Numbered from the stretch's first letter, positions 1 through 9,299 are shown. The stretch: DNA of 64,000 nt from DASUHT01 sp038230835 (GCA_038230835.1 JBBRMM010000004.1:1-64000), one strand, 5' to 3'. Translations and numbers: made by a program. Notes: generated by a model from the letters alone, not told the origin.

Positions 1-63
1 CAGCTTGTCCGCCTCGCGCAGCTTCCGCACCACCTGCTCCGGCGAATGCCGTCGTCCCTTCAT
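1..63 (-). CDS. IS3-family transposase OrfA, N-terminal fragment (cut by window edge)
   Basis: Read on the minus strand, an ATG at 63 opens a frame beginning MKGRRHSPEQVVRKLREADK, which runs off the left edge. This is the typical start of the helix-turn-helix OrfA subunit of IS3-type transposases, which binds the element ends. A near-perfect Shine-Dalgarno (AGGAGGTGAT) lies a few bases upstream. Only 21 codons are visible, so the family call rests on the N-terminus, the ribosome site and the adjacent terminal repeat. Confidence 0.75.
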   Translation of the reverse strand, partial: MKGRRHSPEQVVRKLREADKL

Positions 64-138
64 GACGATCACCTCCTGGCTCTCGTTGAGCCATCGTGAC
101 CCTCACAACGGACGGACCACTTTCAAGGGGTCAGGTCA
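1..138 (-). mobile_element. Insertion sequence end (IS3-like), partial
   Basis: The transposase start at 63 is followed outward by about 75 bases ending in a repeat that reads TGACCTGACCCCTTGAAAGT on the minus strand. That is the kind of TG-ended terminal inverted repeat seen in IS3 relatives. The boundary is probably at 133 or 138, since both end in TCA. The other end lies outside the window, so the mate repeat and target duplication cannot be checked. The element sits about 65 bases upstream of the next gene and may have displaced its promoter. Confidence 0.6.
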
Positions 139-202
139 CTGTTGGCTAGTTGACTTTTGTTGTTCAGCATGCAAACTTGGCAGAGCACCCTCTCGCTATT
201 GC

Positions 203-2790
203 ATGCGCTTTCTCCGCCTTCCCTCATCACTCGCCCTGCTGGTCGCAACCGCCTGGTGGCCTCGGCGGTGCCTGCCACCGCAAGCGTCCCAGGATCCACG
301 CTCGGCCTGACGGGGTTCAGCCACATACTGGTCGACGGCGCGCACGGCCACGTCTTCGTCACCGGCTCGGCGTCGGACTCGGCCATCGCGGTGGAGAACG
401 AGAACGGAACGTCAGCGGGAACGATCACCGGTGAGTCCGGTGCGGGCGGCATGGTGCTCGACGGCGGCACCCTGTACGTCGCGCGCTGCGGTTGGGGCGT
501 GATCGACGAGATCAACCCCGCCACCCTGACTGTCACCGGCAGCTTTGCCGCCGACGTCGGTGGCACATGCGCCCTGGCCGAGGTGGGTGGACGGCTGTGG
601 TACTCGAACTCCTCGGATCACCAGTTCGGCGACCTCATCTCGGTGTCGTTGGACAGCGCGCACACTGCCGTCGACTCCGGTGTGCTCAAGTACCAGATGA
701 CATTCGCGACCACGCCGGTGCACCCCGGCTGGCTCGTCGTCGGCGAGGCCGACCAGAGCCCTTCCGACCTGTTGCTGTACGACGTCTCCGACCCCGCAAG
801 CCCGGTCAGGATCGCCGGCTCCTCGGACCTCGGAGCCGGCGGCGCGGTGCAACAGTTGTCGATCGCGCCCGACGGCTCGACCCTGCTCACGGCCAGCGGG
901 GCATTCAGTCTGCCCGATCTCACGCCGGCGGGGCTGTACCCGACTCCGGCATATCCCAACGCAATGGCGGTCTCGCCCTCGGGATCGATGGTCGCGGGCG
1001 GTGCCGACGCCGCATACGACGCCGACGTGTTCCTGTTCGACACCGGCGATGCCGCAGCCCGCGCAAGCTGGGATTTCGGATCGTCGTCGGACACGCTGTA
1101 TCCCGGCGGACTCGCGTTCAGCAGCGACGGCAGCACCCTGTTTGCGATCTCTCGGGGCAGTTCTGGCAGCTCGGTGGTGTTCCACGCGCTGTCCACCAAC
1201 GCGCCGGCCGCGACCGCCGTCGTCAATGGGTTCGACCGCATGCTGGTGGATCCAGCACACGGACACGTCTTCGTCTCGGGCTCGCAGAGCAGCTCGGCGA
1301 TTCTCGTGGAGAACACCGACGGCACATCCGCAGGGACGATCAGCGGCGAATCTGGTGCTGCCGGCATGGTGCTGGACGGCACGACGCTCTACGTCGCCCG
1401 CTGCAGCTGGGGTGTGATCGACGAGATCGACACCACCACCCTGGCCCGCACGGGCAGTTTCGCCGCCGACGTGGGTGGCACCTGCGACCTCGCCGAGGCC
1501 GGCGGCCGGCTGTGGTACTCCAACGCCCACGACGGCCAGTGGGGGAAGCTGCTGTCGGTGTCGCCGGCGGCACCGCACACGGTGGTCGACTCCGGGATCA
1601 GCGAGTATCAGATGATCTTCGCGACCACTCCCACGCACCCGAACTGGCTGGTGGTCGGCGATTCCCACCTCAGCGCGTCGACCGTGTCGGTGCAGGACGT
1701 CTCCGACCCGGTCAGCCCGACTCAGGTGGCCAGCGCGTGGGATCTGGGAGGCGGCGGCAACCTCCAGGACATGGCGATCACCGCGGACGGCTCGAAGGTG
1801 GTGACCGCCGCCGGCGCCCCGTACGGGATCCAGGCGTTCGCCCTGCCCGGCCTCACCGCCGCCGGCACCTACCCCACCGACGCCTATCCCGATGCCGTCG
1901 CCCTCTCGCCGTCAGGCTCCCAGATCGCAGGCGGATCCGACTCTGCGTACGGCAAGGACGTGTTCCTGTTCGGCAGCGGTACCGCCACGCCGCTCACGAG
2001 TTGGGACTTCGGCTCGACCAGCGACACCCTCTACCCGCGCGGGCTGGCGTTCGGCGGTGACGGCTCCAAGCTGTTCGCCGTCTCCAAGAGCAGCTCCGGC
2101 TCGGGTCGAGTGTTCCACGTCCTCTCGACGGTGGTGCTGCCGAAGGGCTCCGTCTCCATCCACGCCTCCGCCACGAGCATCACCTACGGCCACAGCCTGA
2201 CGCTGACGGCCCACCTGGGCACGGGCTCCGCCAACCATGCGCTGTCGATCTACCGCCGCCCGGCCACCGGCGGTTCGCCGGTGCTGGTCAGGACCGCAAC
2301 CGCCGGTGCCGCCGGCAACATCAGTGTCACCGTGGCCCCGGCCGCGAACACGGTCTACACCGCGGTCTGGACCGGGGACGCGGCCCACGCCGCGACGACA
2401 TCGGCCGGCGTCGAGGTGCGGGTGCACGTGGTCATGCACATCTCCACCCGAGGTGGGTATGCGACCTCGAGCGGCTACCGGCTCTACCACTACACGACCA
2501 GTTGCTCGGGCTCATCGCACACCGGCTGCCCGCAGTTTCTGGGCTACGCCTCCCCAGCCCACCCCGGACGCACCTTCACCATCACCGTGCAGGCGCTCAC
2601 CGCATCGGGCTGTACGAACGTGCTGACACACTCGTATGGCTCGGGATCGAACGGCCAACTGCTGCTGACTCTGTACTACGGCTCGCGGGGCGTGATCGGC
2701 CACAGCCAGCGCATCCACGTCAGCATGGCAGCCGACAGCGACCATCTCGGCGCCGTCTCCCCGTGGATCTACTTCCGCGTCACCACCTAG
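203..2790 (+). CDS. Secreted duplicated beta-propeller-like protein with Ig-like C-terminus, apparent 1-base frameshift near 253
   Basis: The protein has two tandem halves offset by 915 bases (305 residues), each with blocks such as HGHVFVTGS, GTSAGTI and TLYVARC. An Ig-like (Big_3-type) domain and a C-terminal extension that is probably also beta-rich follow. The halves resemble YVTN/Vgb-type propellers. The in-frame N-terminus from 157 does not look like a signal peptide. The +2 frame from the ATG at 203 gives MRFLRLPSSLALLVATA, and adding one C at 253 joins it to LVASAVPATASVPGST, making a textbook Sec signal with a cleavage motif. I therefore place the original start at 203 and infer a 1-base deletion. 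It is probably extracellular. No ligand or enzyme residues are recognised. Confidence 0.65.
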
Positions 2791-2802
2791 CGGCTGAGAG
2801 CC

Positions 2803-3330
2803 CTATAGAAACCGGTGCCCGCTGAGCACGAGCGCGGCGATCAGGCATCCGATCGCCACCCCGGCGGCGGCGTCGCTCGGGTAGTGCACGCCGACGTAGA
2901 TCCGGCTGGCCGCCATCAAGACCGCCAATCCCGCCCACACCGGCCACATCTTGGGGTCGATCGAGGTCAGCACGATCGCCGCGGCCGCCGACGAGGCGGC
3001 GTGGCCGGACGGGAACGATCCGGTGCTCTGCCGGCCGATCAACCGTTCGAGGCGCGTGAACGCCGGCCGCGGCCGGCGGGCCACCCGCTTCACGGTCTCG
3101 GTCACCCCGACGGTGCCGGCGAGCATGAGGGCGATTCGCTGCGGCTGGTCGAGCACCCAGCCCAGGCCAACCCACATGATGCCCAGGTTGCCGAGCCGCG
3201 TGAACGGCACCACCATGGCGGACAGCCAGCGGCGGCGGCATCGGGTGGCGAACTCGATGCCGGCCTCATCGAACCGTGCAATGCGATGTTTCACCCACCG
3301 AACAGTACAGGCGGCACCTGCGGGCGGCAT
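2803..3330 (-). CDS. PAP2-family membrane phosphatase
   Basis: This 175-residue integral membrane protein has all three phosphatidic-acid-phosphatase motifs: KRVARRPRP (KX6RP), FPSGHAAS (PSGH) and SRIYVGVHYPSD (SRX5HX3D). The family removes phosphate from lipid phosphates such as undecaprenyl diphosphate or phosphatidate at the outer membrane face. The substrate here is unknown. The start may be the ATG at 3330 or the GTG at 3294 (MKHRIARFDEAG). Either lies close to the divergent gene at 3363, so the two probably share a short promoter region. Its 3' end lies 12 bases from the end of the upstream plus-strand gene, in convergent orientation. Confidence 0.88.
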   Translation of the reverse strand: MPPAGAACTVRWVKHRIARFDEAGIEFATRCRRRWLSAMVVPFTRLGNLGIMWVGLGWVLDQPQRIALMLAGTVGVTETVKRVARRPRPAFTRLERLIGRQSTGSFPSGHAASSAAAAIVLTSIDPKMWPVWAGLAVLMAASRIYVGVHYPSDAAAGVAIGCLIAALVLSGHRFL

Positions 3331-3362
3331 CCCTCAGTCGGACGACCGATATCCTGACCTGT

Positions 3363-4502
3363 GTGCGTGCGCAACGGCTGACGGCATGGGTGCGGCGGGC
3401 ATCGACCGCCACGCTGCTGGGCGTCGGCCTGGTGGCCGCCGCGCTCTTCGTCGGCGTGAACGTCGTGCTCAGCACCGGCGGAACCGGCGGCGGCGGCAAC
3501 GCGCCGCCGCCGGCCACCCTGGCCGAGCTGGTCCTGCGCGAGCTGGGCAACCCTGCACCCAGCGGGCTCAGCGCGCACTTCCACTACGTGAACACGCTGG
3601 TACCGGACACCTCGTCGCTGCCGGCGATCACGGGCGGCGGGCCGGCGCCGCTGCTGGAGGGGGCAGACGGACGCCTGTGGTGGACGAGCGGCATGCTGCG
3701 GCTGGAATTCCAGACCCAGTCCGGTGACACCCAGCTGGTCGTCCGCAACGGCACCGCGCTGATGTACGACGCGGCCGCCGGCAACGCCTTTCGGCTGCGA
3801 CTGCCGCCGCTGGGATCGCTCGGCGATGCCGGGGTGACGCTCGCAGGCGCGGCACAGCTGCTCAGCGGCCTGCGCGGCGACGTGGCGATCTCGGCCCCGC
3901 GCCCGGGGGTGACGGCCGGACGTTCGTCATATAAGGTGGTGGCGACACCGCTGCGTGACGCCGGCCTCGTCCGCTCCGCGAGCCTGATCGTGGACGCCCG
4001 CACCGGACTCCCGCTGCGATTCGACCTGTATGCCCGCAACAGCCTGCGACCGGCGCTCGAGGTGGTGCTGTCGGACGTCCACTTCGGTCCGGTCGACCCA
4101 TCCACGTTCGACCTTCGGCTGCCGGACGGGATGCAGCCGGGCACGATCACCTTCTCCACCCCGCCGTCGTTGGGAGGCGTCAACGGCTGCGCGGGTCCCG
4201 ACCAACTGGCGGGGCTGCCGCTCTCCAGCTGCCGGCTGACGGGCACCGGCACCGCAGCCGGGAGGCTGCTCGTATACGGACGCTCGATCGGCTCCGTGGT
4301 CGTGCTCGAGCAACCCGAGAACGGTGATCCGGCGGGAGGCCTGTGGGGGCTCCTGCCCGCGGTCTCAGTGGGGGCCGCGAGCGCGCGCGAGCTGGTGACC
4401 ACGCTGGGAACCGTGTTGCGGTTCGGGCGGGGCGGTGTGACCTACACCGTACTCGGCAGCCGCCCGCGGGCGCTCGTGGTCAAGGTCGCGGAGGGCCTGT
4501 GA
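3363..4502 (+). CDS. Membrane-anchored LolA/LppX-like lipoprotein-fold protein
   Basis: From the GTG at 3363 the product (379 aa) has a positive N-terminus and one hydrophobic helix (about residues 12-35), then an extracytoplasmic domain. A run of strands ends in a stretch typical of LolA/DUF2092-type folds (LIVDARTGLPLRFDLYARN, then DVHFGPVDPSTFDLRLP). Such half-barrels bind lipid or lipopeptide, or sense envelope stress as in RseB/MucB. An upstream ATG at 3276 is open but lies in the divergent promoter, so 3363 is preferred. The stop overlaps the GTG of the ABC ATPase (GTGA), so the two are translationally coupled. The role as a substrate-binding or regulatory partner of that transporter is inference. 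Confidence 0.7.
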   Translation: MRAQRLTAWVRRASTATLLGVGLVAAALFVGVNVVLSTGGTGGGGNAPPPATLAELVLRELGNPAPSGLSAHFHYVNTLVPDTSSLPAITGGGPAPLLEGADGRLWWTSGMLRLEFQTQSGDTQLVVRNGTALMYDAAAGNAFRLRLPPLGSLGDAGVTLAGAAQLLSGLRGDVAISAPRPGVTAGRSSYKVVATPLRDAGLVRSASLIVDARTGLPLRFDLYARNSLRPALEVVLSDVHFGPVDPSTFDLRLPDGMQPGTITFSTPPSLGGVNGCAGPDQLAGLPLSSCRLTGTGTAAGRLLVYGRSIGSVVVLEQPENGDPAGGLWGLLPAVSVGAASARELVTTLGTVLRFGRGGVTYTVLGSRPRALVVKVAEGL

Positions 4503-5419
4503 GCGCGCCTCCGGTCGAGCTGACCGACCTGCGCAAGTGCTATGGCGACCTGGCCGCGGTGGACAACGTCAGCCTGACCGTGCGAAGCGGCGACGTGTAC
4601 GGCTATCTGGGGCCGAACGGGGCCGGCAAGACCACATCGCTGAGGATCATGCTGGGCCTGATCAGCCCAACGTCGGGAGAGGTGCGCCTGTTCGGGCGCG
4701 ATCCGGTGCTCGACCCGGTGGCGGCGCTCGAGGGCGTCGCCGGATTCGTCGAGGAGCCGGCGTTCTATCCCTACCTGACCGGCCGCTCGAACCTCGAGCT
4801 GCTGGCGGCGCTGGACGGCGGCACCGAGAACGGCCGCATCGACGAGGTGCTGGACGTGGTCAAGCTGCGTGCCCGCGCCGGCGACCACGTGCGGGGATAC
4901 TCGCACGGCATGCGCCAGCGGCTCGGGATTGCCGCCGCGCTGCTCCGCCGGCCGCGGCTGCTCCTGCTCGACGAGCCGACCACCGGCCTCGACCCGCCCG
5001 GGATTCGCGACATGCGAGCGCTCGTCCGGACGCTTGCCGCCGAGGGCATCACCGTGCTGCTGTCTAGCCATCTGATGGTCGAAGTCGAGCAACTGTGCAA
5101 CCGCCTGGCCATCATCCAGCGCGGACAGATCCGGTACGAAGGCACGCTCGCCGAGCTGCTCGCCAGATCCCACGGCGCCTACCGGCTGGAGACGACCGAC
5201 GACGCCCGGGCACTCACGGTGTGCGGCGCGACGTCCGGGATCCGGGACGTCCGCATCGACAGTGGCGGGATCCGGTTTGCGGCCGAGCCGCCCGCCGCCG
5301 CTGCACTCTCCGGCGAGCTGGCGCGCGCCGGAATCGGCATCCTGGCGCTGGTACCCGGTCGAGCCGATCTCGAGGAGCTCTTCTTCGAGATCGTCGACCC
5401 CAGCGGGGCCGGCTCGTGA
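4499..5419 (+). CDS. ABC transporter ATP-binding protein (drug/lipid export type)
   Basis: The 306-residue protein has Walker A GPNGAGKT (residues 38-45), signature YSHGMRQRLG (about 134-143), Walker B LLLLDEPTTGLD (about 154-165) and the switch SSHLMVEVEQL. After the ATPase domain comes a roughly 80-residue tail like the C-terminal domain of BcrA/CcmA-type exporters. The GTG start at 4499 overlaps the preceding stop. An upstream frame from 4343 is open but overlaps the previous gene and starts without family similarity. It should pair with the permease that follows to power export across the cytoplasmic membrane. Confidence 0.93.
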   Translation: MSAPPVELTDLRKCYGDLAAVDNVSLTVRSGDVYGYLGPNGAGKTTSLRIMLGLISPTSGEVRLFGRDPVLDPVAALEGVAGFVEEPAFYPYLTGRSNLELLAALDGGTENGRIDEVLDVVKLRARAGDHVRGYSHGMRQRLGIAAALLRRPRLLLLDEPTTGLDPPGIRDMRALVRTLAAEGITVLLSSHLMVEVEQLCNRLAIIQRGQIRYEGTLAELLARSHGAYRLETTDDARALTVCGATSGIRDVRIDSGGIRFAAEPPAAAALSGELARAGIGILALVPGRADLEELFFEIVDPSGAGS

Positions 5420-6234
5420 TCGCCCGGGCGTACCGCTGGGAGCTTCGCAAGCTGGCGGCGCAGAAACGTGCCTACGTCGGTCTCGGCGCGGTGCTGGTGG
5501 CGCCGCTGGTGCTGGTCGCGGCACTGCAGGTGCAGCCGCCGTCACCCGCGGACACCGGCCTCACCTTCTTCGTGCGATCTGCCGACGCGTCGGGCTTCGG
5601 CGTGCCCCTGGTGCTGCTGCTGTTTGCCTCGCTGTGGCTATTCCCGCTGCTGGCTGCGCTGGTGGCCGGTGACATCGTCGCCTGCGAGGATCACAACCGC
5701 ACCCTGAAGACGATCCTCACCCGTTCGGCGGGCCGGGGCACGATCTTTACCGCCAAGGTCGCGGCGGCATTCACGTACGTGGTCACCGCGCTGGTGATGC
5801 TGACTGCGACCGGCACCCTGGTGGGTGGCCTGCGCAGCGGACTTGGCCCGCTGCCCACCTTCACCACCGTGGTCTCGGCCCGGGAGGCTGCGCTCCTGGT
5901 GGTCGCCAGCGTGGTGGTGTATGCCTTCCCCGTGCTCGCGCTGACCGCGATCGGCGTGCTGCTCTCGACCGTCGCCCGCAACAGCGCCGCCGCTGTCGTG
6001 GGCACGCTGATGGTCGCGCTGGGCATGCAGCTCACGCAGATCATTCCCGGCCTCGACCGGCCGGGCGTGCAGGGCTGGTTGCTGACCCCTCAGCTGTATG
6101 CGTGGATCACGCTCTTTCGGCGTCCGCTCGACCGCGCACCGCTTGAGCACGCCGCCTGGATTTCCTTGCTCTACGGGGTGGTCGCACTGGTGATCGGCTG
6201 GGTGCACTTCATCCGCCGCGACGTTGCGGGGTGA
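5416..6234 (+). CDS. ABC-2 type transporter permease
   Basis: The 272-residue membrane protein begins MIARAYRWELRKLAAQKR, the usual amphipathic start of ABC-2 permeases, and has about six transmembrane segments. A conserved stretch in the first half, AGDIVACEDHNRTLKTILTRS, matches the family's region after TM2. The GTG at 5416 overlaps the ATPase stop (GTGA), giving a three-gene coupled operon with the LolA-like protein. The substrate cannot be told from sequence. Confidence 0.9.
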   Translation: MIARAYRWELRKLAAQKRAYVGLGAVLVAPLVLVAALQVQPPSPADTGLTFFVRSADASGFGVPLVLLLFASLWLFPLLAALVAGDIVACEDHNRTLKTILTRSAGRGTIFTAKVAAAFTYVVTALVMLTATGTLVGGLRSGLGPLPTFTTVVSAREAALLVVASVVVYAFPVLALTAIGVLLSTVARNSAAAVVGTLMVALGMQLTQIIPGLDRPGVQGWLLTPQLYAWITLFRRPLDRAPLEHAAWISLLYGVVALVIGWVHFIRRDVAG

Positions 6235-6312
6235 CGCCGGTCACGGATACTCGGCTTCGGAGCGTCAAATACCGCAAATCGGTGAGGGCATCCGGGCGCC
6301 GGAAGGTGAAGA

Positions 6313-6786
6313 ATGCATCCCGTGGCAACGCAGTACCAAGACCTCCGTGGGCCCCGCCGGCTCAGCGTCGTGGAAGGAAGAACCCCCTCCCTCTCCTCTC
6401 ACGACGTGCCGGCGGGGCTACGGATGGTGCGCGCGCTGGACCGCGCAGTACTGGAGGTGGCCCGCCGGCTTGACCTGCGACCGATGGAGCTGTACGCACT
6501 GCTTCTGCTCCATGCCGGCGGGCGCCTCACAACCGCCTCGCTGGCCGACCACCTGGCGGCCAGCCCGAGCCAGGCCAAGCAGCTGGCCCTGCGCCTGTCC
6601 GCGCGCGGCATCGCGTTGCGGGGCGGCGCCAGCGGGAGCACCGAGCTGACCCCGCTCGGCACGGCGCTGGCCGAGAGTGCCGAGCGTCATCTGAACGGCG
6701 CGATGCGCGACCGGGTGAACCGGATCGACGACGGCTCACGCGAGACCGGCGCCGCCGTGCTCGCGGCCCTCGCGACGCCCGCCTGA
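6313..6786 (+). CDS. MarR-like winged-helix regulator
   Basis: The 157-residue protein contains a helix-turn-helix block, LTTASLADHLAASPSQAKQL, followed by a wing-like segment with SGSTELTPLGTALAESAERH, the layout of MarR-family regulators. A good ribosome site (GGAAGGTGAAGA) precedes the ATG. It follows the ABC permease by 78 bases in the same direction, so it may be the regulator of that operon. A hairpin terminator lies just downstream. The ligand is unknown, and the first 30 residues have no clear counterpart. Confidence 0.72.
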   Translation: MHPVATQYQDLRGPRRLSVVEGRTPSLSSHDVPAGLRMVRALDRAVLEVARRLDLRPMELYALLLLHAGGRLTTASLADHLAASPSQAKQLALRLSARGIALRGGASGSTELTPLGTALAESAERHLNGAMRDRVNRIDDGSRETGAAVLAALATPA

Positions 6787-6790
6787 GCCG

Positions 6791-6811
6791 GTTCGGGGTC
6801 AGACCCCGAAC
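6791..6811 (+). terminator. Hairpin terminator after the MarR-like gene
   Basis: A perfect 9-bp stem (GTTCGGGGT / ACCCCGAAC) has a 3-base loop, starts 5 bases after the stop codon and is followed by a weak T-rich run. It contains the palindrome GGGGTCAGACCCC. Confidence 0.6.
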
Positions 6812-6832
6812 GTCGCCGTTTACACTCTCGCG

Positions 6833-7606
6833 ATGACTCGTCTACACGCGCGGCGTGCGCTGATCACCGGCGGCAGCTCGGGGCTCGGCGCCGAGATGGT
6901 CAGGCGCTTCCGCGAGGAGGGCGCCGCGGTGGTGTTCACCGGCCGTGACGCCACCCGGTGCGAGTCGGTGGCGGGCGAGACGGGTGCCGCGTTCGTGCTC
7001 GCCGACGCGCGCTCCGGCGACGACACCGGGCGGGCGGTGCAACAGGCGGTGGAGGTGATGGGCGGGCTGGACACGCTCGTGCTGAACGCCGGCACCGGCC
7101 TCGTCGCGCCGCTGCTCGAGACACCGCTCGCCGAGTTCGAGCGGATCATGGACACGAACGTCACCGCCTGCCTGCGTTACGTCCAGGCGGCGGTCGGTGA
7201 GCTCGGGCGCGACCGCCGCGGAAGCGTGGTGCTGATCTCGTCGGACGCGGGCGTGATCGGCGAGGACGACATCGGCGCCTACTCGGTCTCCAAGGCCGCT
7301 GTCCTGATGCTGGGCCGGATGCTGGCGGTGGACTGCGGGCCGCTCGGCGTGCGCGTGAACATGATCTGCCCCGGCGACATCGCCCCCGGCATGCGCGAGA
7401 TGCTGGCTCCCGGCGACGACTCGCGTGAGGACGACACGGAGCGCTGGCCGGTGCCGCCGGTGGGACGGATCGGGGCGGCCCAGGACGTGGCCGGCGCGGC
7501 CGTGTTCTTCGCCTCCGACGACTCCGGCTTCTGCTCCGGATCGATGCTCCTGGTGGACGGCGGCATGCGTTCGGCGATGCGCCGGGGCGGCCGGCCGGCG
7601 ACGTAG
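6833..7606 (+). CDS. SDR-family oxidoreductase
   Basis: The 257-residue Rossmann enzyme has the cofactor motif GGSSGLG (13-19), NAG (85-87), the catalytic Ser at 136/137, Tyr150 and Lys154 (YSVSK) and the C-terminal VDGGM typical of classical short-chain dehydrogenases/reductases. A GRDA segment after beta-2 (Arg at about 38) suggests NADP(H) preference. The substrate is not predictable. It ends at a strong short terminator before the permease gene, so it is probably its own unit. Confidence 0.9.
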   Translation: MTRLHARRALITGGSSGLGAEMVRRFREEGAAVVFTGRDATRCESVAGETGAAFVLADARSGDDTGRAVQQAVEVMGGLDTLVLNAGTGLVAPLLETPLAEFERIMDTNVTACLRYVQAAVGELGRDRRGSVVLISSDAGVIGEDDIGAYSVSKAAVLMLGRMLAVDCGPLGVRVNMICPGDIAPGMREMLAPGDDSREDDTERWPVPPVGRIGAAQDVAGAAVFFASDDSGFCSGSMLLVDGGMRSAMRRGGRPAT

Positions 7607-7617
7607 GGCGCTGCCCT
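7605..7617 (+). terminator. Short intrinsic terminator after the SDR gene
   Basis: AGGGC-GCT-GCCCT hairpin overlaps the stop codon and is followed directly by a pyrimidine run TTCTTTTTCT, the classic factor-independent layout. Confidence 0.65.
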
Positions 7618-7710
7618 TTCTTTTTCTGTCCAAATGCTCCATACTTGCAGCATCTCTCGTGCCGTGTGAGCCTAGCGGCACCCCTTAATCCCCATTCTTC
7701 GGAGGGTTAG

Positions 7711-9252
7711 ATGTCAGCACCACAGAAGGTCGAACACACGACCGCGATGGCACTGCAGGAGAAGAGCCATCTGAAGAAGAGCCTGCGCCGGTTCGACATG
7801 CTGTTCTTCACCCTGTGTGCCCTGGTCGGCCTGGACACGCTCGGGCAGGTGTCCGGATTCGGCGCCCAGACGTTCGCATGGCTCGTGATCCTGGCGGTGG
7901 CGTTCGTCCTGCCCTACGCGCTTTTGATGTCCGAGCTGGGCTCGGCGTTCACGCAGGAGGGCGGACCCTACGAGTGGATGAAGCTCAGCTTCAATCGCTT
8001 CTGGGCCGGGCTTGGCTCCGTGCTGTACTGGGTCACGAACCCCCTGTGGGTCGGCGGCTCACTCGCGTTCATCGCCACCGACGCATGGAGCAACAACTTC
8101 CATACCATCGGCACCGGGTTTACCTTCGGCAACATCGCGTTCAAGACCGTCTTCATCTGGGTCAGCATCATCGTGGCGATCGCATCGCTGCAACGCGGCA
8201 AGTGGATCCCGAACGTGGGCGCGATCGTCCGCATGGGCGTGCTGGCGTTCTTCTCGATCACCGTGCTCATCTACGGCATCAAACACGGTGTCCACGGGTT
8301 CAGCGCGGGCGACTTCAAGCCCTCCAGCCTGGTTGTGTTCTTTGGTCTGGTGCCTCTGCTGCTGTTCAACTACGTCGGCTTCGAGCTCCAAAACGGCGCC
8401 GCCGAGGAGATGCAGAATCCCCAGCACGACGTGCCGGTGACCGTGCTGCAGAGCGCGGTGCTGGGCGTCCTGGCCTACTCGATTCCCGTGTTCGGCATCC
8501 TGGCTGTTCTGCCCGCGACGGCGGTCACGGGCATCGGCGGCTTCCTGGACGCCGTGCACACCACCTTCGGGGTGTATGGCCACACCATGGGCAATGTCCT
8601 CACCGACGCGATGGTACTGGGCTTCATCTTCGCCCTGGTCACCTCGGGGTCGGTGTGGATGATGGGCTCTGACCGGATCCTCGCCGTGGCCGCCTACGAC
8701 GGCGCGTTCCCGGGCTACTTCGGCCGCTTCCACCCGCGGCTGGGCACGCCGGTGCGGGTGAACGTGATGTCCGGCATCGCCTCGACTGTGTTCATGTTGA
8801 GCGCTGTCTGGCTGCTCAGCGGGGGCGCGTCGGCCGCCAACCAGTTCACCATCGTGCTCTACCTGGCTACGTCAACAACGTTGCTCAGCTACCTGCTGAT
8901 CTTCCCATGTGGAGTGATCATGCGCCGGAAGTTCGCCGATGTCCACCGGCCGTACAGAGTGCCGTTCGGCGAAGCCGGCATGTGGGTATGCGCCTCGGTA
9001 TGCGTTGTCTGGATGGTGCTCGGCTCCTGGGTGGCGCTCTTCCCCGGCACGCTCGAGTCGTGGACGGGTCACAGCTACAGTATCGTGGACAGTTACGGGG
9101 TCAGCCGGGTCCGGTTCGAAACGCTGACGCTCGGTACCCTGCTGGTGATCGTGATAATCAGCGTCGTCGGCTACGTGCTCGCCGCCGACGTGCGCGCCCA
9201 GCAGGTCGAAGTGCCGCTCGAGTCCGGCATCGAGCCGGCCGTCGGCGACTGA
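7711..9252 (+). CDS. APC-superfamily amino acid/polyamine permease
   Basis: The 513-residue protein has about 12 hydrophobic segments. The first helix has the family pattern LVGLDTLGQVSGFGAQTFAW, and the stretch FELQNGAAEEMQNPQHDVP matches the conserved loop after TM6 of APC carriers (usually GxExxAxExxNPxRxxP). It imports an amino acid or polyamine with a proton or by exchange. A good ribosome site (GGAGGG) precedes the ATG. Next come an amidotransferase and an aminotransferase that fit putrescine/GABA breakdown, so a polyamine or GABA substrate is a reasonable guess only. Confidence 0.9.
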   Translation: MSAPQKVEHTTAMALQEKSHLKKSLRRFDMLFFTLCALVGLDTLGQVSGFGAQTFAWLVILAVAFVLPYALLMSELGSAFTQEGGPYEWMKLSFNRFWAGLGSVLYWVTNPLWVGGSLAFIATDAWSNNFHTIGTGFTFGNIAFKTVFIWVSIIVAIASLQRGKWIPNVGAIVRMGVLAFFSITVLIYGIKHGVHGFSAGDFKPSSLVVFFGLVPLLLFNYVGFELQNGAAEEMQNPQHDVPVTVLQSAVLGVLAYSIPVFGILAVLPATAVTGIGGFLDAVHTTFGVYGHTMGNVLTDAMVLGFIFALVTSGSVWMMGSDRILAVAAYDGAFPGYFGRFHPRLGTPVRVNVMSGIASTVFMLSAVWLLSGGASAANQFTIVLYLATSTTLLSYLLIFPCGVIMRRKFADVHRPYRVPFGEAGMWVCASVCVVWMVLGSWVALFPGTLESWTGHSYSIVDSYGVSRVRFETLTLGTLLVIVIISVVGYVLAADVRAQQVEVPLESGIEPAVGD

Positions 9253-9267
9253 TCTACGTGTGACGTG

Positions 9268-9299
9268 CGGGGGCCCGGCGGGAGACCGCCGGGCCCCCG
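9268..9299 (+). terminator. Strong hairpin terminator after the permease
   Basis: A perfect 14-bp GC stem (9268-9281 with 9286-9299) closes a GAGA tetraloop and is followed by TT. It separates the permease from the next gene and argues against translation starting at the upstream GTG at 9260. Confidence 0.75.
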
